Positions 28,267 to 37,000 of a stretch of DNA of 64,000 nucleotides are shown here, piece after piece. Under the pieces are notes generated by a model. The model worked only from the letters and a program-made list of their open reading frames with translations, did no database searches and had not been told where the DNA came from. The position numbers and the translations under genes were made by a program. Numbering within the stretch: the stretch's first letter is position 1; every line of letters starts with the position of its first letter. This DNA is from JAZTZP01 sp045637525 (GTDB taxonomy: Bacteria > Bacillota > Clostridia > UBA1381), in assembly GCA_045637525.1 (NCBI GenBank), contig JAZTZP010000172.1:9613-73612 (forward strand). The letters run 5' to 3'.

Positions 28267-30455
28267 CTGAATTTAGTTCTGTACTCATTTGGAGTGATGT
28301 TATATTTTTTCTTGAACAAAGTGCAGAAATAGCTTGAGCTTAAATAGCCTGTTTCGTTTGATATCTGATTTATGGTAAGATTTGTGGTTTTTAATAACTT
28401 TTCAGCAGCTTCCATACGCACTGAATTTATGTATTCTCCGACGGAAACGCCTGTGCTTGCTTTGAAAAGTCTGCCGGCATATATTGCCGAAATGTTTTCA
28501 TCATCAAAAATCATTTTAAGAGAAAGGTTTTTATCGGAGTATTTTTCCAATATTTTTTGCTTTACACGATCTATGATGTCGGAGTGTTTGTCTGATTTTT
28601 TTTGAGTTATAAGCTCACAGGTGTTTTTGAAGGCTGAGGCGAAAAATTCTTTTAACTCATTAAAGGTTTGTATGCTGCTCAGCTTTTCCAAATCATAATC
28701 AGCAGATATATCCGCCGAATCGTTTATGTTATATATTGCAGTAAGAAGTCTCAGATTCGCTGATATGAAGTTGACATACTTACTCGGAGAAATTATGTTT
28801 AAAAACTCGCTGTAAAGACGTTCACATTCATCTGTATTGCATTTTAACAGTTCTCCTTTTATCCTTGCTTCAATACCGGAAGGATATGAAACTGATTTCC
28901 AGGAAACATTATCAAAATCCTTCTGAGTGATAATTGCACGTGATTCAAAGAATATTTTGTGTTTTAAAATATCCTCAAGCATTGAATATGCGTTCGGTAT
29001 GTTGAGCTGGTTTGATATTGGCTCTGATACGGCAACGGACAGGGAAATTGACAGCTCTTTATATATTATCTGCTGAATTTTTTCAATAATCGGAATTATG
29101 TTTTCTACATTATCAGCAGCGATTAAGGTGGCTGTTTTGGTATCGTGCATATCTACGGTTTTTGGGTGGAAGGTTTGAAACAGCTCTGTTATAATATTAA
29201 AAATTCCGTATTTGAGCGAATCAATTTCGCTTATTCTTTCGACGGTATCTAAAATGCTGTCATAATTATCTATATTAAATACCATTAAAATGCAGGTGTC
29301 GCCATACAGATATTCTGTTTCAAGCATATTCAGTGCAATTTTTTCCTTGTGGTTTAAGGAGCTGCTTGTAAGAAAGTTCTTAAAAGCAAAGCGGTTAAGC
29401 ATTTCGTCGTAATTATGCTTGTGCCATTTAAGAGTGCTGACCTCTGAGAATATGAGGTTTAACGGCTTATACATTCTTTTAAGCACCAAGAAGGTGAGGA
29501 AGAAGGCAAGAACCGTCATTACAAGGCAGATAATCAGCGAGGTAACTCTCATTCTTGAAAGACTTGATTCTATTGCGTGTGCCGGTCGGGTATATATGAT
29601 ATACCAATCGGTAAACATAGATTTTGAAAAGCTTGTATAATGAGTTTCGCTATCGGTTTGTGTTTTTATGAACGTATTTTGTTCGTTTCCGCTGATGATG
29701 TCGGAAATAAGTGTATCGCTTGATAAATCCGTGAAGCACTGATACCTTTTTCCGGTATTCATTGTAAAGCCGTCGCTGTTTACGAAAAATAATTCGCCTT
29801 CGCCGTCGGGGCACAGAGGCTCGGTCATGCTTTTTATTATATCCTGCGAGAAGTTTATAACAACGCAGTTTTTTGAGTTTGCTCCCAAAGCATCAAAAAA
29901 TACGTATGTATAAACAAAGGATTGAGGTATTACATCAGTTGTCCCTATACTGCGTACTGTCGGTGAAAAATCACGTGTTTTGTATTTTTCTTCTATAATA
30001 TCTGTAATACTTAAATCGGAAAATGTTTCGATATTGGCTGTGCCTGAGAGTGAGCCGGCTGAGTATATTGTGTTTTTATGGGAATTATACACATATATTG
30101 AATTTATATGAGGCTGTGTTGCCCGGTATATCGAAAGCTGTGCCTGACCGCGCTGGATGTCGAATATTGTGGCGTTATCTGAGAAAAGCTTTGATACAAG
30201 TGAATCAAAATACACTTGAGTTGACAGCGTTTTTGCTGAATTTGAAATGTCGGAAAGCTTCATATCCACGCTTTTTAATGTTTCTAATGATGCACTGTCG
30301 AGAAATTTGACAGCAGTTTTTTCAATGTTTACATAAAATGCTATCGAAAAACTGAGTATTAAAATGATGCTCAGGCATATTACGGGTATTGCTATGGATT
30401 TGTATTTGTTTTCATGCGTGCTTTTAAAAGCACTTACGGGGCCTTGCATATTCAT
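28260..30455 (-). CDS. membrane-anchored AraC-family regulator, operon B
   Basis: A 731-residue sensor-type transcription factor. One membrane helix near the N-terminus (about residues 20-40) and another about 300 residues later enclose an extracytoplasmic dCACHE-like sensing domain. A linker leads to the C-terminal AraC double helix-turn-helix, with 'SAIYAGRLFKA' and 'TGYLSSSYFCTLFKKKYN'. The ATG at 30455 is chosen because AAAGAAAGGA is about 7 nt upstream; an ATG at 30461 is too close to it, and the frame is open back to 30515. It is divergent from operon B, exactly as the 694-residue regulator is from operon A, so each operon appears to have its own signal input. Confidence 0.87.
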   Translation of the reverse strand: MNMQGPVSAFKSTHENKYKSIAIPVICLSIILILSFSIAFYVNIEKTAVKFLDSASLETLKSVDMKLSDISNSAKTLSTQVYFDSLVSKLFSDNATIFDIQRGQAQLSIYRATQPHINSIYVYNSHKNTIYSAGSLSGTANIETFSDLSITDIIEEKYKTRDFSPTVRSIGTTDVIPQSFVYTYVFFDALGANSKNCVVINFSQDIIKSMTEPLCPDGEGELFFVNSDGFTMNTGKRYQCFTDLSSDTLISDIISGNEQNTFIKTQTDSETHYTSFSKSMFTDWYIIYTRPAHAIESSLSRMRVTSLIICLVMTVLAFFLTFLVLKRMYKPLNLIFSEVSTLKWHKHNYDEMLNRFAFKNFLTSSSLNHKEKIALNMLETEYLYGDTCILMVFNIDNYDSILDTVERISEIDSLKYGIFNIITELFQTFHPKTVDMHDTKTATLIAADNVENIIPIIEKIQQIIYKELSISLSVAVSEPISNQLNIPNAYSMLEDILKHKIFFESRAIITQKDFDNVSWKSVSYPSGIEARIKGELLKCNTDECERLYSEFLNIISPSKYVNFISANLRLLTAIYNINDSADISADYDLEKLSSIQTFNELKEFFASAFKNTCELITQKKSDKHSDIIDRVKQKILEKYSDKNLSLKMIFDDENISAIYAGRLFKASTGVSVGEYINSVRMEAAEKLLKTTNLTINQISNETGYLSSSYFCTLFKKKYNITPNEYRTKFRN

Positions 30456-30486
30456 ACTCATTCCTTTCTTTAGATTATCTAATAGA

Positions 30487-30515
30487 ATTATACCATAAAT
30501 AAGCTGTAAAGTCAA
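30487..30515 (-). promoter_or_regulatory. promoter of the second AraC gene
   Basis: On the minus strand TTGACT (30510-30515), 17 bp and TATAAT (30487-30492), with an extended -10 TGG. A 13-nt palindrome TTAGATTATCTAA (30470-30482) lies just downstream, in the untranslated leader, and could serve autoregulation. Confidence 0.8.
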
Positions 30516-30637
30516 TATAAAAATATGCAGAACGGTATGTTTTTTTGATTTATAAGTAAATGTTCATATTTTGAAACAATGTTTAAAAATCTAAATGTTG
30601 TATCTTTAATTTCTTAAAGAATGTGAAAATATTGCTA

Positions 30638-30666
30638 TTTACAAGTGTTTTTTTATGTGTTAAAAT
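30638..30666 (+). promoter_or_regulatory. promoter of operon B
   Basis: TTTACA (30638-30643), 17 bp, TAAAAT (30661-30666), with an extended -10 TGT. Same design as the operon A promoter (TTTACA-17-TATAAT). The region between this and the divergent AraC promoter is very AT-rich and has ATGTT at 30560, 30579 and 30595 but no clear repeat. Confidence 0.8.
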
Positions 30667-30696
30667 GGAAGTGTATTAAACTTGAGGAGGAATATT

Positions 30697-32397
30697 ATGT
30701 TTAAATCTGTATTCGGGACCGGAATGTGTCTTTTGCTTACTTTCGGATTTGCAGGACACATATCGGCGGAAAATATATCGGTTGTTACCAACAGCAGAGA
30801 AATTACCATTGAGGTGAAAAATGCGAATTGGAAGAACAGGGAATTATCGGTTATAAGTTTTTTGTCGGACGGCGATTTTTCAAATCAGTCCGCATTCGAT
30901 GAAAGAATGGTATTTGCTGATGTTGTTGAAGCTGATGAGAACGGCAATGCAACGATTGAATTTTTAATGAAGGATTCCGGAGCGAGCGGTGACTATAATG
31001 TTGAGGTTTCATTGACGGACGGAACACAGAACGAAACCGTTACATATTACTATGCATCGGACTCGGACAGAGAAAATTTTGAGAGGCTGCTTTTACAAGC
31101 TATAATTAATAAGAATGACGATGCTGTTTTTGACATATTGGATTGTGATGAGTCGGATGTGCGTATATTGGTATCAATGGGAATTTTAGAAAATGAATTC
31201 TTACTCCTTGATGAAAATGACGCAAAGGAAGCGGCGCTTTTAATAGTAAATTCTGACGAAGAGGGTATTGTCGGAAAGATAAACGAAGGAATAATATGTG
31301 AAAAAGTTTCGGTTTCATCGGCAGACGTGATAAGACAAATTTTTGCGGATTATGCAGGGTATATAGGTATGGAGCTTGATAGTGATGAAAACTACATGGA
31401 GCTTTTAGACTCCGGGGCTGAGGGACGGTTATATTCAAGACTTGAACAATTAACGAACGACACTTATGCGGCGATACGTGATAACACTAAGACATATGCG
31501 GCAATAGAGAGGCTTAACAATGAAACCAGCTATCTGAATGTACCGGGGCTTATAACAAGAAATAACGATATATACAAGCTTAATCTTACGGGCGGATTTG
31601 CGAGGCTTACAGAAGCAGGGAAAGCAAACGTATATAAAGCAATGATAGGAAAGGCATTTCGTGACTGCAATGAAATGGCAGAAGTGTTTAATGCGGCAGT
31701 TGAGGCAGAGCTCAGGAGATTGAATGGCGGCAACAGTTCCGGCGGTTCCGGTGGCGGAGGCGGCGGAGGCGGTGGAGGCGGCGGCTCTTCACCGGTTGTA
31801 AGTGATTCGATGATTTCGGGTACAAACAGGGATAGCGAAACAGAAGCTGAACAAAAAACGGAACAAACCGAGAAAAAGACTTTTGTCGATATGTCAGGCT
31901 ATGAATGGGCGACTGAATATATTGAAGAGCTTGCTGATAAGGGTATAGTAAGCGGGGTAAATGAAAATGAATTCATGCCCGGAAAAAATATCACACGTGA
32001 GGAATTCGTGAAAATGATAGTGCTTGCGTTTGAGATACCTCTTACAAAGGAAGTATACGGATTTAGTGATGTTGGGGATGAATGGTATGCACAATACGTA
32101 AATACTGCGGCAGGTGCCGGAATAATCAGCGGAATGGATAACGGAAGTTTTGGCGTTGGAGTGAATATAACACGAGAGGATATGGCTGTAATTGCTGCAA
32201 GGGTTATGGGACTTAAGGCAGACAGCGAAGCGACTGAGTTTTCAGATGATGCTGATATAAGCGGATATGCAAAGGATGCAGTTTGCGCGATGCGTGAAAA
32301 GGGAATAATAAACGGCGTTGGTGATAACAGATTTTTACCAAAGGCAAATGCAACAAGAGCGGAGGCTGCAAAGATTATTTGCATGGCAATGAAGTAA
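30697..32397 (+). CDS. SLH-anchored surface protein with poly-glycine linker (operon B)
   Basis: A 566-residue exported protein bound to the wall through three C-terminal SLH domains (about 395-566). Signal peptide at the N-terminus, a beta domain, helical repeats (about 130-340) like those of the 806-residue protein, then a linker of about 20 residues with a run of 12 glycines (near 345-368). The frame is open from TTG 30682, but GAGGAGG at 30684-30690 places the start at ATG 30697. Unlike its operon A counterpart it lacks an N-terminal CBM6-like module. No catalytic motif was seen. It is the first gene of operon B, which would place wall decoration ahead of uptake. Confidence 0.85.
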   Translation: MFKSVFGTGMCLLLTFGFAGHISAENISVVTNSREITIEVKNANWKNRELSVISFLSDGDFSNQSAFDERMVFADVVEADENGNATIEFLMKDSGASGDYNVEVSLTDGTQNETVTYYYASDSDRENFERLLLQAIINKNDDAVFDILDCDESDVRILVSMGILENEFLLLDENDAKEAALLIVNSDEEGIVGKINEGIICEKVSVSSADVIRQIFADYAGYIGMELDSDENYMELLDSGAEGRLYSRLEQLTNDTYAAIRDNTKTYAAIERLNNETSYLNVPGLITRNNDIYKLNLTGGFARLTEAGKANVYKAMIGKAFRDCNEMAEVFNAAVEAELRRLNGGNSSGGSGGGGGGGGGGGGSSPVVSDSMISGTNRDSETEAEQKTEQTEKKTFVDMSGYEWATEYIEELADKGIVSGVNENEFMPGKNITREEFVKMIVLAFEIPLTKEVYGFSDVGDEWYAQYVNTAAGAGIISGMDNGSFGVGVNITREDMAVIAARVMGLKADSEATEFSDDADISGYAKDAVCAMREKGIINGVGDNRFLPKANATRAEAAKIICMAMK

Positions 32398-32459
32398 CAG
32401 GCAATTATAATTTTACCTGATTATCTGAATAAAATGATGGATTGGAGGAAGAGACAAAG

Positions 32460-35135
32460 ATGATGAAGAAAATAATATCGCTTGCGGCGACTGCGTTTAT
32501 GATGTTTTCTTTGACCTCGTATGCGGATGATACATATATTGATACAAGAGAAAGCGGATTTGAAGAAGCGGTGGCTGTTGTGAGTGCACTCGATATTATG
32601 AGTCCTATAAGTGATGAGAGGTTCGGAACAGAAGCTTTGATAAGCAGAATAGATTTTGCAGAAATGGTATGCAAGGCATTCGGATACAGTGGGGTGTCGT
32701 CCGGTGAAAGCTATTTTAATGATGTAAATAACGCATATGTAAACTTTGCATGTGAAAGTGGCTGGATAAATAAGGCGGAAAGTTTTTTTCCGAATGACGG
32801 CATTAAATATAATGAGGCTATGAAGATTGCGGTGTCGGCGCTCGGTTATAAAACTATGTCTGAAAAGACAGGCGGTTATCCGGGCGGTTATATGAGCATT
32901 GCGGCAAAGCTCGGTTTAAATCATAACATATCTCTTGCCGGCGAAGATGTACTGAATGCCGGTGATTGCGCGAAGCTGATATTCAATGCATTAAACACAA
33001 GACCGTATGAGTTTGACGGCTCATCCCAATATACGGAGGGTGACACGCTTTTGTATAAGGTATTCTCGGTAAAAAAGGGAAGAGGCATTATTACGGGCAA
33101 CAATCTGACAAGACTTTATTCAAAAAACGGAATTAAAGGCAAAAATCAGATAGAAATTGATGATATGATATACCTGACGGAGTTGGAAGGTATAAGCGAT
33201 TATCTCGGATATGATGTGATATTTTATTATTCGGAAGAAGAGATGAACGAAACTGAAATAATTGCATTTATTCCTGCTGATAAAAATAAGATTACGGTTA
33301 TAAACGCCGAAAATATATCGGAGGCGGCGGGTAATGGTGTTACATACTACAATCAGAATAAACGCGAGAGTCGTGTTAAGTATTCACCGACTGCCGATTA
33401 TATAGTAAACGGAGTTTGTTCGGTTCTTGAGGATCCGAAGCAGCTTGAAATAAAAAACGGACAGATAAAATTTCTTGATAATGACGGCGACGGTACGGCA
33501 GATGTGATTTTTTCGGAGGCGTATGTAAATTATACTGTGAGTGTTTATGACATTAATCAGGAAAAGCTGTATATGAAAGAATCGGGAGTGGATATTGATT
33601 TTTCAAAGCTTGAGAGCAATGGAACAGCAGTTATAAATAAATCCGATATGGAAAGCGCCGGCGAAGGTGATGTTGTGTCTGTGTTTGCTGATGTGATAAA
33701 GGTAACAGACAGTGGTGAAACGGTGGATTTTGAAAATTCTTCAGTAATAAGGCTCGAACTCAGTACAAAAAAGGTTAGCGGAAAGGTTGAGGCTATTGAT
33801 GAAGAACGCATTACCGTAAACGGTGAAGGGTATACGGTTTGTGATAATATTGATATTAAATCTGAACTCGGCATGACGGATTATTATATATTCAGCCTTG
33901 ATATTAATAATAAAATTTCATCATACAAAAAAAGCGGCGAAAGCGATCTGAAGGTTGGAATTGCTGTTTTTGCTACGTATGATGAAGCGGAAGAGAAGGC
34001 TGTTGTCAAGCTGTTCGGAGAGTCTAATAACTGGGAAGTTTTAAACTTTGCAGACAGAGTTATTTTAGACGGTGACGGTGCTGACGATAAAGCTGCGGTT
34101 GAGGCATGGAAAAGAAATACGGGCAGTGCTTTTAATCCGCAGTTGATTCTGTATAAGTTAAATCCAGACGGAAATATAAATTATATAGATACCGAGTATA
34201 TGGGAACAACTGAAAATAAATGGGAAAACCTTTTTGAAGGATATAAAAGAACCGCAAGTATCAAGTATTATACAGGACAGCAGAGCTTTGAAGGTTTAGG
34301 CGGAGTTACGTCGACAACCAAGCTTTTTGAAGTTCCGGCAGATCTTGATACGTTTAAGATTAATGCTGAGGAACCGGATAAATTCAGATATTATTCTTCA
34401 GCTAAACAATATCTGAAAAACAATACGAGATATTATGTGAGATTTTATAATCTGTCTAAAGGCTTTTTAGCGGATTATGTACTTGTGCTTCGCGCGGCGG
34501 ATTCTAAGACTGATGTTGATGAATCTGTTTCGGTTGCGATTTTCGATAAGCTTAAAACTGTGGTGAATGCGGATGATGAGATAGTATACTCGGTCGGTTA
34601 TTACCTTGACGGCAAATACACGGAGATTGAAACGACTGCAGATATGTGTTGTTATCAATATATCAATTCGGTGAAGACCATTATTGATATTAAAACTCTT
34701 AAAAAAGGCGATATTATAAGAGTAAATTCTGATGGACTGGCATCAAATGCGATACAGCTTGTTCTTTCTCCTCATGTTAAGAATGCATACATGGGACTTA
34801 ATACACCTGTATATAATGCCGGAGCACAGTCGGGATATACTCAGGAATTCCGATGCGTTTACGGCAGAGCTTATTCTAAAAAAGACAACACTATTACGAT
34901 GTGTTATGAAGAAGATTTGTCGGCACTTGATGCAAAGAGCGATATGTTTGAATATCTTGAGGTTATGTGTACCGATAATGCAAAGGTAATGGTATATAAT
35001 AAGACAGAGAATGAGATATATGAGAGTAATGCTTCGGCTATACGTGATTATATTAATTCAGGAGCTGCCGATTGCAACATTGTTGCACAGCAAAGATACG
35101 GAACGCTCGCAAATGTTATAATTATTAACGAATAG
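32460..35135 (+). CDS. large surface protein with N-terminal SLH-like domains (operon B)
   Basis: 891 residues from ATG 32460, which has GGAGG 11 nt upstream; the frame is open back to 32442. Signal peptide (about 1-22), then SLH-like repeats (about 27-185, for instance 'GFEEAVAVVSALDIM' and 'SRIDFAEMVCKAFG'). The long beta-rich remainder is similar to the 967-residue protein of operon A, including the 'YLGYDVIFYYS' stretch. It has no CBM6-like module. Likely a structural wall protein. It follows the 566-residue SLH protein as the 967-residue one follows the 806-residue one, so the pair was duplicated as a unit or both operons descend from one ancestor. Confidence 0.75.
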   Translation: MMKKIISLAATAFMMFSLTSYADDTYIDTRESGFEEAVAVVSALDIMSPISDERFGTEALISRIDFAEMVCKAFGYSGVSSGESYFNDVNNAYVNFACESGWINKAESFFPNDGIKYNEAMKIAVSALGYKTMSEKTGGYPGGYMSIAAKLGLNHNISLAGEDVLNAGDCAKLIFNALNTRPYEFDGSSQYTEGDTLLYKVFSVKKGRGIITGNNLTRLYSKNGIKGKNQIEIDDMIYLTELEGISDYLGYDVIFYYSEEEMNETEIIAFIPADKNKITVINAENISEAAGNGVTYYNQNKRESRVKYSPTADYIVNGVCSVLEDPKQLEIKNGQIKFLDNDGDGTADVIFSEAYVNYTVSVYDINQEKLYMKESGVDIDFSKLESNGTAVINKSDMESAGEGDVVSVFADVIKVTDSGETVDFENSSVIRLELSTKKVSGKVEAIDEERITVNGEGYTVCDNIDIKSELGMTDYYIFSLDINNKISSYKKSGESDLKVGIAVFATYDEAEEKAVVKLFGESNNWEVLNFADRVILDGDGADDKAAVEAWKRNTGSAFNPQLILYKLNPDGNINYIDTEYMGTTENKWENLFEGYKRTASIKYYTGQQSFEGLGGVTSTTKLFEVPADLDTFKINAEEPDKFRYYSSAKQYLKNNTRYYVRFYNLSKGFLADYVLVLRAADSKTDVDESVSVAIFDKLKTVVNADDEIVYSVGYYLDGKYTEIETTADMCCYQYINSVKTIIDIKTLKKGDIIRVNSDGLASNAIQLVLSPHVKNAYMGLNTPVYNAGAQSGYTQEFRCVYGRAYSKKDNTITMCYEEDLSALDAKSDMFEYLEVMCTDNAKVMVYNKTENEIYESNASAIRDYINSGAADCNIVAQQRYGTLANVIIINE

Positions 35136-35166
35136 CTGATGAAATAATTTTGAAAGGAACATAAGA

Positions 35167-36111
35167 ATGAAAGTTAACAGCAGAATGAATATTAAAGCTT
35201 CAAAACGGAAGAAGAATTTTCGGCGTAATGTTCCGTTTTTGTTGCTCGCATTACCTGCAATTATCGTTATTTTAATAATGAACTATTTTCCTATGTTTGG
35301 ATTGCTTCTTGCTTTTAAAAACTATAATTTTTCAGACGGGTTTTTAGGCAGTCCATGGGTTGGATTGAAGAATTTTGACTTTTTCTTTTCATCAATGCAG
35401 GCTTGGAGAATTACGAGAAATACTATCGGAATGAATCTTATGTTTATTGCGGGAAATCTTATAATTTCAGTGGGATTTGCCGTAATACTTAATGAAGTTA
35501 AGTCAAGAATGGCGGTTAAGCTGTATCAGACGGCAATGTTTTTTCCGTATTTTATATCATGGGTTGTTGCCGGAATTATGCTGTATGCATTTTTAAATTC
35601 CGAGTTCGGAATTTTAAACGGCTTTCTTGCGCAATTCGGTATTGAAAAAATCAGTTGGTATTCGGAGTGGAAATATTGGCCGTTTATACTTTTTATAATG
35701 TATATATGGAAGCATGCAGGCTATTCTACGCTTGTTTACTATGCAACCATATTGGGATTTAATGATGAATATTATGAGGCGGCGTATCTTGACGGTGCAA
35801 CAAGATGGCAATGTGTAACGAAAATTACGATACCGATGCTTGTTCCGATTATAACGATGATGACACTTCTTAATATCGGTAAGATTTTCTATGCGGATTT
35901 CGGACTGTTTTTCCAGCTTCCGAGAGATATTGGTTTGTTATATCCTACGACGGATGTTATAGACACATATGTTTACAGAACTCTTAAGGTGACGGGCGAT
36001 GTCGGTATGTCGGCGGCTGTCGGCTTCTATCAATCTGTTGTCGGATTTATACTTGTAATTGTATCAAATCTCGTTGTAAGAAAAATCAATGAAGAAAATG
36101 CGTTATTCTAA
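35167..36111 (+). CDS. sugar ABC transporter permease, LplB-like (operon B)
   Basis: A 314-residue CUT1/MalF-class permease with about six membrane helices and the EAA loop 'EAAYLDGATRW' followed by 'ITIPML'. It is the paralogue of 3172-4125. An RBS (TGAAAGGA) precedes the ATG. It forms a heterodimeric channel with the next gene and works with the lipoprotein at 41581. As in operon A, no ATPase gene is present. Confidence 0.93.
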   Translation: MKVNSRMNIKASKRKKNFRRNVPFLLLALPAIIVILIMNYFPMFGLLLAFKNYNFSDGFLGSPWVGLKNFDFFFSSMQAWRITRNTIGMNLMFIAGNLIISVGFAVILNEVKSRMAVKLYQTAMFFPYFISWVVAGIMLYAFLNSEFGILNGFLAQFGIEKISWYSEWKYWPFILFIMYIWKHAGYSTLVYYATILGFNDEYYEAAYLDGATRWQCVTKITIPMLVPIITMMTLLNIGKIFYADFGLFFQLPRDIGLLYPTTDVIDTYVYRTLKVTGDVGMSAAVGFYQSVVGFILVIVSNLVVRKINEENALF

Positions 36112-36124
36112 AGGAGGTGCGGTA

Positions 36125-37000
36125 ATGAAAAAAAGTAAAGCAAATATTTTTATACATATTCCGATTATAATATTCGCCATATTATGCGTTATTCCGCTTG
36201 TTGTTATAATTACAATATCTCTTTCAGATGAGGCATATATTGTGGCAAACGGATATTCTGTTTTTCCAAAGGATGTGTCTTTTGCGGCGTACAGATATAT
36301 TTTTGCTAATCCCGGCGATATTTTATCGGCATACCGCATCACGTTTACCGTAACGGTTGTCGGACTTCTTATATCGTTGCTGATTTGTTCGGGGCTCGGA
36401 TATTCTTTGTCGAGACGGGAATTTACATTCTCGCGTCCGCTTACGTTTTTCGTGTTTTTTACTATGCTGTTTAACGGCGGAATGGTTCCGACATACATGG
36501 TCGTAACGAAGCTTCTTAATATAAGCGATACCATATGGGCAATGATTATACCGCATCTGGTAAGTGCATGGAATGTTATGCTTTTAAAGTCGTTTTTTAA
36601 AGGGCTTCCGGATTCACTTATAGAGGCGGCAAGGATTGACGGAGCAAAAGAGTTTGGTATATTCTTTACAATTGCAATTCCTCTGGCAAAGCCGGCTCTT
36701 GCAACGGTTGGAACGTTTATAGCGCTCGGATACTGGAACGACTGGTATCAATCGCTGTTATATATAAACAAAAAAGAACTCGTGAATTTGCAGTTTATGT
36801 TATATAAGATGATGTCAAACATCCAGGAAATGTTGAATCAGATGGAGAATGTGCCATCCGGTGTTGATGTGAACTCAATACCGAACGAATCGGCAAGAAT
36901 GGCGATGTGTATTTTAGCGGCTGGGCCGATGATGTTTGTATTCCCATTCTTCCAGAAGTATTTTGTAAAGGGTATGACAGTGGGGGCGGTGAAAGGATGA
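36125..37000 (+). CDS. sugar ABC transporter permease, YtcP/MalG-like (operon B)
   Basis: A 291-residue permease with about six membrane helices and the EAA loop 'EAARIDGAKEFG'. Start at 36125 behind AAGGAGGTG; the open frame reaches back to 36089 inside the upstream gene. Its stop overlaps the next start (ATGA at 36997-37000), which couples transporter and enzyme translation. Paralogue of 4146-5033. Confidence 0.93.
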   Translation: MKKSKANIFIHIPIIIFAILCVIPLVVIITISLSDEAYIVANGYSVFPKDVSFAAYRYIFANPGDILSAYRITFTVTVVGLLISLLICSGLGYSLSRREFTFSRPLTFFVFFTMLFNGGMVPTYMVVTKLLNISDTIWAMIIPHLVSAWNVMLLKSFFKGLPDSLIEAARIDGAKEFGIFFTIAIPLAKPALATVGTFIALGYWNDWYQSLLYINKKELVNLQFMLYKMMSNIQEMLNQMENVPSGVDVNSIPNESARMAMCILAAGPMMFVFPFFQKYFVKGMTVGAVKG

